DNA of 64,000 nucleotides, taken from a virus. The notes beneath the pieces are model-generated. The model did not search any database. It saw only the letters and a program-made list of their open reading frames with translations, and had not been told where the DNA came from. This document shows positions 1 to 12,300 of the stretch, one piece after another. The stretch is taken from IMG/VR virus record IMGVR_UViG_3300020391_000005, positions 1-64,000 of that record. One strand, written 5' to 3'. How positions within the stretch are numbered: the first letter of the stretch is position 1; every line of letters begins with the position of its first letter. A program made the translations under genes and the position numbers.

Positions 1-24
1 AAAATGAAAGAGAAGTCTTTATAA
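1..24 (+). CDS. 3' end of an upstream gene (partial)
   Basis: The first bases read in frame as a short C-terminal tail (KMKEKSL) ending in TAA at 22-24. The stop overlaps the ATG of the next gene as TAATG, a junction used repeatedly in this genome. Only seven codons are visible, so no function can be given. It could also be non-coding sequence. Confidence 0.4.
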   Translation, partial: KMKEKSL

Positions 25-311
25 TGTGGGAAGTATTTTGTATTCTTAGTTTTTTGATAAATATATTTTTAGCACTTTATATTAGATGGTTACTGAAATA
101 CGTGGCATCAAATGCTGAGGATGTAAAAAGTTTGTCTATTATGATTGCTAGCTTTTCAGATCATATATCGAAAATATATGAATTAGAGATGTTCTATGGA
201 GATGAAACTTTAAAATCTTTAATGCAGCATGCCAAAGAAGTAATAGAGTCTATAGAGGAAATGGATTTAATAATAGAAAATGATGAAACAGACACAGAAA
301 AAATTGTTTAA
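24..311 (+). CDS. small single-pass membrane protein, unknown function
   Basis: This 95-residue protein has one hydrophobic segment at about residues 3-24, followed by a charged helical region with the motif YELEMFYGDETL near residues 52-63 and an acidic C-terminus. The shape suggests an inner-membrane anchor with a cytoplasmic helical tail. I recall similar small proteins next to the late sigma gene in marine T4-like phages, but no function is known to me. Its start overlaps the previous stop (TAATG), and its last 32 bases overlap the gp55-like gene in another frame, so the two are probably translated together. A link to transcription would be inference from position only. Confidence 0.75.
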   Translation: MWEVFCILSFLINIFLALYIRWLLKYVASNAEDVKSLSIMIASFSDHISKIYELEMFYGDETLKSLMQHAKEVIESIEEMDLIIENDETDTEKIV

Positions 312-1005
312 AAAACCTAGAAAAAAAAGAACAAAAAACAATTACTTTACAAAAGTTCATGAGGAAGCGATTGTTAAATATGCTAATACTTCCTGTATTA
401 AGGAAAGAACAGAATTGTATTCATCATTAATACAACCGGCATTTAATGAAATGGTTAATAAAATTATTTTCACATATAAATTTAATAATCTTCCCAATAT
501 TGACCCACTCAGAGAAGATTGTAAAATTTGGCTTACAACAATTTTAGATAAATATGATCCGAATAAAGGATCAAAAGCGTTTTCTTATTTTTCTGTTGTT
601 ACAAAAAACTGGTTTATACATAAAACGAAAAAGAATACAAAAAGAATGAAGAAAGAAGTTTCTTATGAAACTCTTGTTGAAAGTGGAGGCCCAGATATAT
701 TGGGAACATCAGATGATCACAGCTTATCATATACTTCACAAAGAGAAGAGATGGAATTTTGGAACTCGCTGCTAACTCAAGTAGATCGTTGGGATACAGG
801 AAATTTAAAAAATAATGAAAAGGCAGTCCTAGATGCTGTTAGAATTTTGCTTCACAATATAGAAGATATAGAAATATTTAATAAAAAAGCTGTATATCTA
901 TATTTAAGAGAGTTGACCGGACTTAACACCAAACAAGTTGTTAATAATTTGAACAAAATAAGAGAAAAATATAGAACTTTTAAATACAAATGGGATAGAG
1001 AATAA
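280..1005 (+). CDS. 55: late-transcription sigma factor, T4 gp55-like
   Basis: The 241-residue protein resembles the divergent sigma factor gp55 of T4-type phages, which replaces host sigma70 so that RNA polymerase recognises short late promoters. The best evidence is the block KYDPNKGSKAFSYF at residues 91-104, followed by a basic helix (WFIHKTKKNTKRMKK) matching the conserved core of marine gp55 proteins. The N-terminus is strongly basic (KKLFKKPRKKRTK). It is longer than T4 gp55 (185 residues), with an extra C-terminal helical region. ATG 280 is followed by another ATG at 283 and either may be used. The gene overlaps the preceding membrane-protein gene by 32 bases. The expected partners, a gp33-type coactivator and a gp45 clamp, are not obvious here. 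Confidence 0.85.
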   Translation: MMKQTQKKLFKKPRKKRTKNNYFTKVHEEAIVKYANTSCIKERTELYSSLIQPAFNEMVNKIIFTYKFNNLPNIDPLREDCKIWLTTILDKYDPNKGSKAFSYFSVVTKNWFIHKTKKNTKRMKKEVSYETLVESGGPDILGTSDDHSLSYTSQREEMEFWNSLLTQVDRWDTGNLKNNEKAVLDAVRILLHNIEDIEIFNKKAVYLYLRELTGLNTKQVVNNLNKIREKYRTFKYKWDRE

Positions 1006-1021
1006 ATAAAAAATATTTATT
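1001..1021. repeat. AT-only inverted repeat after gp55
   Basis: AATAAATA (1001-1008) and TATTTATT (1014-1021) are perfect inverted copies around a five-A loop. It overlaps the gp55-like stop codon and sits just before the next gene. With no GC pairs it is unlikely to terminate transcription. It could be a protein-binding site or a chance product of AT richness. Confidence 0.35.
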
Positions 1022-1022
1022 T

Positions 1023-1033
1023 CTATTTATTAT
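1023..1033 (+). promoter_or_regulatory. recurrent intergenic motif CTATTTATTAT, copy 1
   Basis: Exact copies of this 11-mer lie at 1023, 36482 and 57324, each before or between genes. This copy touches the ATG of the next gene, so if it is a promoter element the transcript would be leaderless or begin further downstream. The reverse complement contains AATAAATA, close to the T4 late box, so the working strand is uncertain. Confidence 0.35.
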
Positions 1034-1336
1034 ATGAGTAAAAAACTAAATGATTTTATTGAAAAAGCCACAAATAATATAATTGATGATAGAGCAGCAA
1101 CACAAGCTTTGCTTGTTACTCTTATGAAATATATGCAAGTTTCTGAAGATAGACACAAAGAGGTTGGATTAGTTGCTGCAAAATATCTTGAAACTTTACA
1201 AAGATCAAATGAACAATTAGTAAAGCTAGCAGCTTTGGTGCAAAAAAATCAAACATCTAATCAGGGAATTACAGAAGAAGACAAAAAAGACTTATTTGAT
1301 TTAATTAGTTCTGATCCTGGAGACACGAATGGTTAA
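1034..1336 (+). CDS. conserved 100-aa phage protein, unknown function
   Basis: This small, mostly helical, soluble protein has no membrane segment. Residues 1-75 look like a continuous amphipathic helical region (for example RHKEVGLVAAKYLETLQRSNEQ), and the acidic C-terminus contains DLFDLISSD. A hydrophobic-acidic tail of this kind resembles the clamp- or polymerase-binding ends of T4 gp33 and gp55, and the gene directly follows the gp55-like gene, so a role in late transcription is possible but only inferred. There is no clear Shine-Dalgarno before ATG 1034. The gene overlaps the next one by eight bases. Confidence 0.7.
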   Translation: MSKKLNDFIEKATNNIIDDRAATQALLVTLMKYMQVSEDRHKEVGLVAAKYLETLQRSNEQLVKLAALVQKNQTSNQGITEEDKKDLFDLISSDPGDTNG

Positions 1337-2135
1337 ATATGTAGACAAAGATATAGATCAACTAGCTTTTGGTACACCTGGTAACTCTCCGGTGCAAACA
1401 CCAGCTGATTCCATGTCGGCAACTGACTTTTTTGATCAAGTTTTAGCAAGTCAGAAACATACTGAAAAAGAAATAAACAAAAAACATAAAGAATATAAAT
1501 TTCCTGGCTTAGTGCTAGATGCAACTAAAATAACAGCAGAGGATCTTCGACTTAGAACTTCACAAGATTTTTATAATTATATATCTAGAGGTAATAATTT
1601 AGAAGAGGGTGTCATAGAGTACAGAGTTCACATAAAAGAGTTAACCAGTTATCTACCAGTTCCTACTTTAACAGATTTAAATTTATATCATACTAGAGGT
1701 ACGGGAGCCGAACAATTAACAGAACAAGAAATATCTGATGCAAAAAAATATGGCGTTTCCCTTACTGAACAGCCAGCAGATGATCAAACTGCAAGAAGGA
1801 TAAAAAGATTTCCATGTTTTTACAAAAGTGTTAAGGATGGCGGCAAGGTAGACTTCATGTTCACTTGCAAGGTTAAATTTTTAGATCAAAATAGAATGTT
1901 TTATGGTGTAATGGAATCTATAGATAAACAAATAGAGATACTATCTATAGGTAAAGAATTAGTTGATAGTATAAATCGATCAGCCGCAGCCGAGAAGAGG
2001 AATGAGATATCTAGGGCAAAACGTCTAGCAACTAGGACTCCGGAACAAATAAAGAAAGATGAAGAGGCCGCCGCGGAGTTGCGAAAACTATTAAATCAAG
2101 TTCCTAGTCTACCAAGTACAGAGGGAAATAATTAA
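1329..2135 (+). CDS. putative baseplate-hub-associated protein
   Basis: The protein has 268 residues. The middle part, about 50-210, is beta-rich (VIEYRVHIKELTSYLPVPTL; VDFMFTCKVKFLDQNRMFYG) and resembles a small OB-like barrel of the type found in baseplate hub proteins. The C-terminal 60 residues form a charged helix rich in Arg, Lys, Glu and Ala. The first 45 residues look disordered. It overlaps the preceding gene and is followed after three bases by the spike-like gene, so the three are probably co-translated. The hub assignment rests on position upstream of gp25 and gp6 and on fold impression. No catalytic motif is seen. Confidence 0.5.
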   Translation: MVKYVDKDIDQLAFGTPGNSPVQTPADSMSATDFFDQVLASQKHTEKEINKKHKEYKFPGLVLDATKITAEDLRLRTSQDFYNYISRGNNLEEGVIEYRVHIKELTSYLPVPTLTDLNLYHTRGTGAEQLTEQEISDAKKYGVSLTEQPADDQTARRIKRFPCFYKSVKDGGKVDFMFTCKVKFLDQNRMFYGVMESIDKQIEILSIGKELVDSINRSAAAEKRNEISRAKRLATRTPEQIKKDEEAAAELRKLLNQVPSLPSTEGNN

Positions 2136-2138
2136 ACA

Positions 2139-3383
2139 ATGTCACACAATGATTATAACTGGGGGAATCCAATCTCAGCGGATGGCGATGAAGATGGCAC
2201 CGACGCGGGTAGCTCTGAGCAAAACCAAGAACAAAACCAACAACAAAACCAAGAACAAAACCAAGAACAAAACCAAGAACAGGAAGAATTCCAGGAACCT
2301 AACCCTCCTCCTTTAAGAGACTTTGTTAAAATAGAATCCGGCAAATCTCATGTATTTTGGCCACCCTTTGAGACAGGGCAAAATGGGGAAAATGAATCTG
2401 CTTTAAGTGAACCAATACCTGAATATTTTGCTCGCACTGGAGATTGTATTATAAATGCTGGAACCATGAAGCAAGGTGTAGATAATAATACCATGATTAT
2501 ATTGGGTCGCGACAGAACAGGTATTGGAGAAAAAGACACAATATTAACAGATAAAAATTCAAAATCAGGATACTCTAATTATATGGGAGCCGGACAAATT
2601 GACCTTGTTGCTGGGAGAATGGCTCCATTCCCTGTAGAACTACCAGGTTACTCATTAGGGCCTCTATATCTTACGCACCATAATATACCAGAGCTTAAAA
2701 TGCAAGCATTAACAGGCAAAAATCCTACTGATTTTATAACATTTCATCCAGGCTATGCGATGGATGCATCTAGAATACTAATAAGTCAAATGACTAATAT
2801 TGACGAAAATTTTGCCATAGATCGTAATCCAGACGGCCGCAGACCTTACGGGTATGCTCGACGCGGGAAAGACCCCGCTGCTTCAGCTATAATGCTAAAA
2901 TCAGATAAAATTCGCTTTCATTCTCGGCAAGACATAAAAATTGTAACCGGTGGCAATTTAGAAGATATTAATTCACAAGGAAACGAAATATTGAGAGTGG
3001 GTGGGGTTCACTTAATGGCCAATAATTGTAGTTATCCAGCCGGCAGAACTCAACCAATTCCAAAAGGTGGAAATCTTTTAGAAGCAATGAATAAAATGAT
3101 GGACCAGATGTATGAAATTTGTGACATACTGTTTAAATTTATGGAAATAGAACAAAAATTTGCAAAAGTTGTAAAAGATCATGTCCATATATCGCCTGTC
3201 AATGGCAAGCCAACTTCATTTTCTCCGACCGTTGCACCAGGTGCATCTGTGGCCATAAATCAAATTCGAGCAGCTGGAAAGAGAATAGAAGTTGCAGAAA
3301 AAAGAATGAAAAATTTTCAAAATCAATATTTAAGAGCAGGTGGCAATTTTTATGTAAATAGCTACTATAACACAACGAATTAG
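2139..3383 (+). CDS. putative baseplate spike or hub protein (gp5-like position)
   Basis: The protein has 414 residues. Residues 25-50 are a low-complexity Asn-Gln-Glu tract. The central region is rich in glycine and short beta strands, and around residues 247-275 (LKSDKIRFHSRQDIKIVTGG) it resembles the strand-turn repeats of VgrG/gp5-type spikes. Residues 305-400 are helical with a heptad-like tail. In T4 the spike gp5 carries a lysozyme domain; I see no lysozyme motif here, so if this is the spike it lacks that domain. The gene lies between another hub-like gene and a giant baseplate-region gene. Structural protein is likely; the exact role is an inference. Confidence 0.5.
   Translation: MSHNDYNWGNPISADGDEDGTDAGSSEQNQEQNQQQNQEQNQEQNQEQEEFQEPNPPPLRDFVKIESGKSHVFWPPFETGQNGENESALSEPIPEYFARTGDCIINAGTMKQGVDNNTMIILGRDRTGIGEKDTILTDKNSKSGYSNYMGAGQIDLVAGRMAPFPVELPGYSLGPLYLTHHNIPELKMQALTGKNPTDFITFHPGYAMDASRILISQMTNIDENFAIDRNPDGRRPYGYARRGKDPAASAIMLKSDKIRFHSRQDIKIVTGGNLEDINSQGNEILRVGGVHLMANNCSYPAGRTQPIPKGGNLLEAMNKMMDQMYEICDILFKFMEIEQKFAKVVKDHVHISPVNGKPTSFSPTVAPGASVAINQIRAAGKRIEVAEKRMKNFQNQYLRAGGNFYVNSYYNTTN
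2220..2279 (+). repeat. 12-bp tandem repeat (CAAAACCAAGAA) x5
   Basis: Five adjoining copies of CAAAACCAAGAA, the second with one changed base (CAAAACCAACAA), encode an Asn-Gln-Glu/Gln tract in the N-terminus of the spike-like protein. The unit is four codons long, so gain or loss of copies would keep the frame. Confidence 0.9.
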
Positions 3384-3396
3384 GTGATAAATAAAT

Positions 3397-6300
3397 ATGC
3401 CAACCATTGCAGATAAAATATTTCTTATTACTCATCAAAATGAGCAAATAACTTTTTTTCCTAGATTTATGCAGCAAAAAGGAAGAGATATCTTATGTGT
3501 AAAAATCGCTCTTGGCCAAGTTATTTCACCGCCCGCAGAGAATAGATCACCTTCAGATTCTACAGTTGGAACACAGTGGTTTGATTGTGATTCGGGTAAA
3601 GAACTAACTATAGATAGTGGAGTAACATTTGACAAAAAATTAAAAAGATATTTAATGTCATATCAGTTACAAAATCAATTTTTAATTTTAAGTTATTATT
3701 TTGAAAAATATTCTGTAGAAAAGCTAAAAACAAAAGAAGATCTTTTAAAGCAAGTGTATGCTTGTATAGCGTTTTTTGATAATGAATTTGGTAATATTAA
3801 TGAGGCAACACTAGCAGTTTTACATGGCTGGCGTCCTGATTCTGTATTTTCTAATAAGTCATACTCTAGCGATGAGGATAATCCTGTTGATCAAGTATCT
3901 GGTTTTTTGTGGCAACTTTGCAAAGACGGAACTATATCTTTTCCAGATGATGCATTAGTAGAAGAAACAATCGAAAAAACACCTGAGCAATTAAATTTGT
4001 GGGAACAAACAAAACGTGATTTTTCAACAAGAAAACAATCATATAGAAATTGGGCTTTAAATATAGAGAGCGAGTATCCAGAAGTATATATTAAGTACAA
4101 AAAAGCAGATGAAGAAAGTTTATTATTTTCAGCATCTAAAAATGTTGCTGAAGCTGCAATAGAAATGCAACAAGATGAAATGACACCACAACAAAAGGTA
4201 GATTTAGCATCCAGAGCTTTTGAACCTAATATGGCTATAGATCCAGATCCCTTTGATATTAATAGTAAAAAAATAGGATATTTTTTAAGAACAGAATATA
4301 CTTTTATAAATTTACCACTTTTTTCTGGAGACGATGATTTCAGAGAACAAACTAAAACTTTAACTGATAGTGCTCTATCTGAAGTGTTAAAATTTTATAA
4401 TAAACCAGTTATATGGGGGTCTTCATTTGAGGATCCAAAAAACGTAAGATTGTATTTTGACAATACAGACTCTATGAATCTTGCCAGTTCTAGTCCAAGA
4501 GTAACTACAAATACGTTTATAGACGAAATGCAGATAAATGAAGATCAATATGATTCTTTATATCAAGATTATGATTCATTAATGAACGAACCTTTAATAA
4601 CTTTTGTAGAATTTAGGAGCCCATCGCTAAGACCTGGTGACGTATACCGAGCATATTTTGAAATAAATAAAGAAAAATTTGATATTATTACGACAGAGTC
4701 TTTTGAAAATAATCAGCAAACTGATTTTTTTATTCCTGATTCTAAAAAAATATTACAAGATTTTAGTGATGAATTAAATACTGTATACTGCGCAGATGAT
4801 GCTCCTTTAACAGAAGAACAAGCTAGGAATCAATATGCTAGATATAGAGCATTTGCATCAAAAAAGAAACTTGAAATATCTCGTCAAATTAGAGCGGCTT
4901 ATATGAAAGCCATTGAGAATGGCCAAGATATAGATGATGTAGAGGTTGATTTAGGTGTTTTTGGTAAAATTAATTTATCAGACGAAGAAATAATCAACAC
5001 AACACTAAATGCCACATTTCTAGGTTTATCAGAAGGTGTAGGGGCACTGCTAAATACTGATTCATTATCGGAAGTAAAGGGTTTAATTCAAGATGATGTG
5101 TCAAATGAGTTAACTTTAACTTTTGAAGAGTTAGAAATAGGATGTAAGGAAATAGCAGAAAATTTAGCAAATGCAGAGCCGGATTTGAAAAATTTTGATA
5201 TTAGAAATCAAAATGGACAAAAATATAATGCAACTGGTGAAGGCAATAAAGTAAAGTCTATACCAAGTATAATTATTATAATGGCTCGTAGGAATGCTGG
5301 TCTAAGGTCAAGTGTAAGAGATAATGACGGGTTTGATGATGTTGAATCTTATTTAAGAGGACCACCCGGACAGTTATTTAAAGGTCCATCACAAAGAACT
5401 AATATAGAATTTAAATTTTTAATAAATAATCAGGGTGATACTGAAATAGAGCATATTAAAGTTTATAATAAAGAATATTCAGAGATAGGAACACATTATA
5501 TATTTAGACAAGGCACCGGAGGGACTCAATTATTATCATCCTTAACAGATTCTAGATCAGTAGAGTATTTGAGAAATATTTATGGTATGACATCTTTAGC
5601 AGATGGTGTTGGGTCTTATATAGGACAAATATTTGATTTGTCAGGTCCGGGCTGTGGCCCTGCAGGTTCACAATTAGGCTTAGGCATGGCTTACGTTAAA
5701 AAATTTACAAAAGATATACAAATTGCGCAAAGTTTTAATTCTTATGTTCCATTGCACCATTGGAAAGAAAATGTTATAAATCAAGCACCTATTAAATCAC
5801 TTGAAAAAACAACAGATGAAATTGGCAGTTATTTTCAGAGACAATTTTCAAAAGAAGCCATTGATACTAATTTGCTTGAAATGACCGGACTTGCCGACGC
5901 AGTACCCTTGATAGGCCCAGATTGCAGTAGAGAATCAATATATCATGATGTGGCTCAAACATTTCAACTTAAAAAACTTATATGTAACTATGCAGCTTGT
6001 TTAAAACTGCCAGATTTTGAATTTAAAACACCAAACTTGAACTGGCCAGATATAGGAGAAATACCAATATTTAAAATTAATTTTGGACTCGATCAGCTAG
6101 ATGACTTTTTACAACAAGTTCTTACTAGAGCAATATGCGCTTTCATAAATGGATTATTGGATATACTTAAAACTCCATTTTGTCAAGAGCAACTCGCTCC
6201 AGCGCTGTATGGAGCTGGATCTGACACTAGCCCAATAATACAAAGAGCACTAGTTGATGGCATTTTAGATATTGGTATTCCAATCGGAAAAATGGAGAAT

Positions 6301-9300
6301 GCAAAGTCTCTTGTAGACAAGCTGTTAAACTTGCTAACTCCAAGAGAAATTTGTGCCCTATTGGAAGGCAAGACCTTAAATGATGAAGTTATATTTTTGA
6401 TATATCGCATAGCCGAACAAGAAAATTTATCAATAGAAATATCCAGCCCTGAATCAGTTATAGAATTTTTTACAACTTTGGGACAGTTTATTGATGAAGA
6501 AGTCTGTGAGCAGCTTAATAAATTTGATGAAACACTAGGAACGTATACTTGTACGTCAGTATCCGATATGCTGAGTGAGATCAGGAAATCAATTATAAAA
6601 GGCAAAGAGGTTAGTGCAGAGCAAATTAATGAAGCTGTTAAACTTGCAAATGATAACTTAATGGACAAAACAAAGGCTTTACAATCTTTAGGGAATGGTG
6701 GATCTTTAGCGGATTTAATACCTGAATTATACGATTTGGATTCTATTGTAAACCAAAACTCTATTCCAGTCACTGCTATGGAAAAGTTAGCAGCTTCATC
6801 CGCGTTTGAAACGGCCCGTTTGAATTTTTTAAATTCAATGAATTCTTTTGTAGACTCGATGTATCTTGAATCACCCAGGGTAGCAGAATATAATGACCCT
6901 GGGTACGACCCAGAGGCAACAAGGATAGTTCAACGCGCTACGGCTAATTTACAAAGATTATCTCATTTTGCAGGTACAAGTTTAGAATCTGTTTTCTCAA
7001 CTATTAGAGAACAAAGCACAACTAATTATTTGAGAAGAACTTTACTTTACTGCTCAGATGATTATAAAACTCAAACTGTCCAGAATTTTTTAGGTGAAGA
7101 TATACAAATTTATACACCTCTACAAATAGAAGATGAAAATCAAGCAGGCGCAACTCCAGACGATCAAAAGGCATATCTATCTGGATCATTAGTTCGTTTA
7201 AATGATATTTTAGCTCAAGCTCCGGACAATGATGAAAATATTTCTGATGTAGTAAATAAACTTGAAAATAGAAGAGTTTTAGAAACTGTGTTTCCTATTG
7301 TTGTTGGAAGTTTTCCAAACCCTGAAGATCTTGTTGGTGAGTCTACCCCACCAGAAAATATTACAACATATAGAGACTTTCTTCGAGATGTATTTATAAA
7401 CCCAGAACCGGACGCTCAAGCTCAAACTGATAACATAGAGCACCTAAATAGAGCGTATGTTGCAAAAATTGTAAGTTTAATAGATATATACAAAAGGCAA
7501 ATAGAGAGCAATATTGACAAAGCTTATAGAATAATATCAGAGCCTGATTTTTTAAAAATATTAAAAGATTTTTATGATACTTCTAAAGAAGTTATTAGAT
7601 TACAAAATAATCAAGAAATAATAAAAGTTACAACAGAGGGAAATACATTAGTAACAAAATTATCAGAACCTTCAGATACGTATCAGACTTCAATAACAAT
7701 GATTGATAAACCAACAGTAGGGGGCTTGGAATATGAAATAACTGTTGATGATGAATTTTTCTTTGGTGGAAACAAAAAGTTTGTAGGCTGCGACACTCTA
7801 CCCGAGCAATACAGTGATTTATTTGATAGTTCGGAAGATATAGTTAATCCAAGAGCAAAATCTTACAGGATATCTATATTGAAAAATTTACAAGATTTGT
7901 ATTCAAAGTATAAACTATCAGGCATGCCTCAGTATTCTCAAATTTTACAAGAGTACCCCTCTATTGAAAATGACTTAGAAAAATTATCCTTTTCCAATAC
8001 TTATGAGGGATCTCTAGAACAGTTAATAAATCTTGTTGGAGACTCAAAACTATTTAGTGATTCTCAATTTGTTAATAGGATGGATGCAAAGCTTCAAAGC
8101 AAATCTTATTACGATCCGCTATCTCTCTGTGTTAAGAATCCAAGAGGTTTACCCTCTTTTGGAATACTCAATTTTGAAAATATCGTTTTTGATATATTTG
8201 AGGAAGAAAGTAAAAAAGAGTCTCTACTTCCGATAAATTCTATTTTATTGCAAGATCCACTAAAACCGGGAGCATATGAAAAAGCTATACAAAATACAGC
8301 TGTTAGGGGATTCGTTAGAATATGTTTGCTAGAAATGGTTATGAAAGGTGCAGTTTCATACTCTGCTTGGGATATAGAGTATATAAAAAATGATAATTTT
8401 TTTAAAGAATATGTATATAGATTTATAAAAAATCAGTTAGAAAATCAAAATCTTTTTTCAAATAATTTACCGGACTTGCACAGATGCCTTGAAAGAATAA
8501 CAGGTAAGAAAAATATTGAAGCCTCATTAAGACAAATAGTGTTAGAAGAATCAGATTTTGTTTTTAAGTATTCAAAAACTTTATATGAAAATAATAAAAA
8601 TATTGATTATAGAATGTGGTTCTTAGAACAATTAGAACATGTTGAAGTTCCATCTAGCAAAGTCCTTGACACTAGCTTATCAAAAAATGTGTGGATAAGT
8701 AATCTTGAAAAATCAGTCCTTCAACAATCAGAAAATAATTTTGTATTTCTAGAAAGGTATATCAGAATATTCGGAGCTTTAAGAGGATCTGGCGCAGACG
8801 CGTCTGGTATTGCTCAAGCTCAATATCAATCTTTTTTGCAAAATTTAGATTCACTAAACACAGCTGTTGACAAAACTGGCTTTAATAGGCTTGGTTTAGA
8901 ATCTTACAATATATCCGACTCTTCTTCTGTTACGATAAGTGAATATGTAGACGATGATGATTTTCCAGACAAAGAATTATTATCAATTTCAGATCTTACA
9001 AAAGTTATCAATTCTCTTTTTGACAATAATTCTGAAATAAATAGGTATTTTCATGACTTAACCAGAAGGATTTATAACCCTGGAAACATACTACATTCAC
9101 TTCCAAGAGCTATAAGTAGACTGCCTGCAAAACTTATAATTAGAAAAAGAAATAGATATGTTTTTTCAACAAATAATGCTTTTAGCGCTCATTTAAGAAA
9201 TGATCCAGATCTAGCTCCATTTACTCAGCGACGATTTGAATCTAATATATACCAGGATCAAGTTGAACCACAACGTTCAGATGGTGAGATTGATCCTTCA

Positions 9301-12300
9301 GTTGGCGGCGCAGCAGGTTTAGGCGCTGAAAAAGCTCAAGCAGATGAAAGGTTCTCGGACGAAGATAGATATTATGTTATTCCAATAGATGGAGCACAGG
9401 GTCTTCCTGAAGCAGAATCCATAAAAGCCGGGGGCCAGTTTTTTACTAACAACCCCAATGAGGATGTAGAAAATTTTGGGTTTGAACCTTCTGCTGCTTT
9501 TTCTGGAAATGAACCTGGACTGATTATGAAAGATGTGGTTTTAGAAGGAGAGAGAAAAAGACCTTTAGATCCGACAGCCAGCTGGCTAAATGTATCAGAT
9601 ACAACTAGCGAACGACCACCCGAAGATGTTATTTTTAAAAGAGTCCCTGTGCCCAGAAATCCAAATTTTACTACCATTCGAAAAGTTTTTGATAATATAT
9701 ACGGACAAGTAAATCAAGAGCAGTTTAATAATATAAGTAATACTAATCAAATTGCAGAAGAGATTTGGGAAGAGTCTGTTATAGACCTTGTAGGTGACGC
9801 AGCTCCAATATTTAATTTTCCTGGTGATTCTAAATTTATTCCTAATGATCACATGTCTACATCAGATAAAAGTAACCTGGGGTATTATCTCGAAACCGCA
9901 AGTAGATATTATAAATCTGGTACCGGTCGCAACCGAGGCGCATGCAACTTTTATAACAGTGAGGACCGTCAAAAAATATTTGAACAAACAAGCTTTGACT
10001 CAGGTAACGTATTTACAGTTCAGGGAGAAGTTGATAGCGAGTACGGCGCGCCATCACCGAATGCAGTAATATCTAGACCCATGGGATTAGAAGACCACCC
10101 TGGGGGTGCAAATGATTTAACTTTTGCCAGTAACAATGTTAGTCTGGGTGCAGTTCCAGGGAGCCCAGATGCTAATTGGAGGGTAAAAGGTGAGCATGAA
10201 TTATTAGGTAGAAATGATTACAAAGTTCCGATTAGAATTTTAATAACACAAATAAAAGAAGCATCAACAGGAAGAATAATGCAGGTTTTTGTAAAATATG
10301 TTATACCTGAATTAATGGATTTTGCAGATACTTCTTTAAATCCTGATCGAGCACGCGCGCTAAAAGATGCTGCTGTAGAATGCTTGCAGGCTTTTAAAAC
10401 ATTTATCGAGAATGGATTCAACGATCTTAAGAACGACCCCGGCAGAAATGGTCAAATTCTTCGCGACGATGGCCACATAGCTAATGCGGAAGACACTACG
10501 CCCGCAGCAGATTTAGGCATGCGCGTAAAAGCTAATGAATCATCTAAACATTTTTGCGTTTATTTAGCCATGGGTAACGACCGTGTTAAAGTTCCTGTTC
10601 TTTTTAGGCAGAAAGGTGCACCAAATTTTGGCGCTTCAAGTGCTCCATCTTTTTGTTCAATATCAAAATTTTATAGCATTGCGGCTCTTAATGAAGCAAA
10701 AGACCAAAAAGGAAATTTTAAGATAGATCAAGCTTCAATTGACAATCACTTTGCAGATCCAGGAAAACTTTTGAGAAATTCAGACTATGATATTAATTCC
10801 TCATATTCAGTTCTTGATGAAGGTAGAGCAGCATTTACACAACACAGTTTTTATGCAGATTCAGTTCGTAACATAATTAAAGTGTCTGGTGTTGATTTTG
10901 ATTCGCAATCTGTTGATGATAATTATGATCCAAAACGTACCCTTGTAAGTATTGGGAACCTAGTAAGTTGGTTTTCTCAAAAAAGAAACGACGCATTTTG
11001 GGGTAGAACGCACAAAACGCAACCTGATAGTCAAGCCATTTTTACTAGGTGTGGACCAAGTCTTTTTTACGGCGATGGCCGCGGCTCAATAAAACAGTTT
11101 TTCGTAGCGGGAAAAGAAGCAATACTTAATTCCATGAGAGACACACCAGCCGATGCTAATATAGCACTAATTGATCATATTCAAAACTTGTACAATCAAG
11201 ATGAAGTTGACAATAAAACGCTGGCCACTAGACTGACGACTGCGATTGCAGATCAAAAACAGGCATTACAATTTTATAGAACATTATTTGAAACTCCAGC
11301 CGGAGAAAGAACCGAAGTAAACAATTCAAATTTTGCTACTCTCGCTCAGGATCCTACATTTGGAAATTTTGATGTTACTCAATTTGGATATGGCAGCGAC
11401 CCTCCAAGAATCAATTATAGCATGGGTCATTTTCTTAACGGTGATGACACCAATTTGATTAGAGTATTTCAGGGTGGTAACTCTAGTGTTAAAAGTATAA
11501 CTTATGAAACTTTACAAAATTTAAACTTTTATAAGATTCATAATTCTGCTAATACTGAAAAATATATGAATACTGCTATGAACATGAGAGCTAGGTACAA
11601 TGCTGGTCTAGAAGAAACTGAAATATTAAATTTTATGGAGCAGATATTAACTTCTTTTTTCATTCAAAATGAAGATGGTGAAAGTGTTATTAAAAATATT
11701 ATTCAGGAGTCAAGCATTAAAATAGGGTTAAGAGCAGTTTTGGCGACTAATGGAGACAATGGAAACCTTGAGTCATTTGTTACAAAGACGTTTAATGAAA
11801 CTTCACAAGTATCTGAAGAAGAGCGAACGGGTCTGGTAAAGATAGGAGAAGATAATGCTTATGAAAACTTACATTGTATTCCAATTGCATCTTTTGAAGC
11901 AGATCTTTTATACCCCTCGTGTTTTAATATTGATAATTTGTCAGGATTAACTGAAGTGGTGGATTCTTTCAAACCGCAACTGATGCAAGGTTTATTGGAT
12001 TCAGATCAATATAAGCAATTTTTTGATTTTTCGATTCCTCAAAAAAGACAAGCATCTGTAATTTCTTTGCATAGTACTTCTTTATTAGCAGGTTATAGTA
12101 CTATGCCTGATGTATTATCTTCTGTTAAGGATTCTTTAGCAGGCACATTTTATTTAGCCTTTCAGACAGACACCACATCTAGCTCCGAACTTAGTTTTGA
12201 TTTATCATCAGCTGATCTTTTAGCAGTAACGGATCAATTTATGACCTCTGATGGTCTTAGAATTGATTGTATGAACTTTCCTGGACTAGGCGATTGGATG

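Noticed and set aside
2139-3383. gp5-type lysozyme function for the spike-like protein
   Set aside because: No Glu-Asp-Thr lysozyme motif or lysozyme-like segment could be found. Only a structural role is supported.
6183-6773. Minus-strand frame of 196 codons within the 3167-residue gene
   Set aside because: Ser/Ile-rich shadow of a helical region on the + strand, without initiation signals or recognisable motifs.
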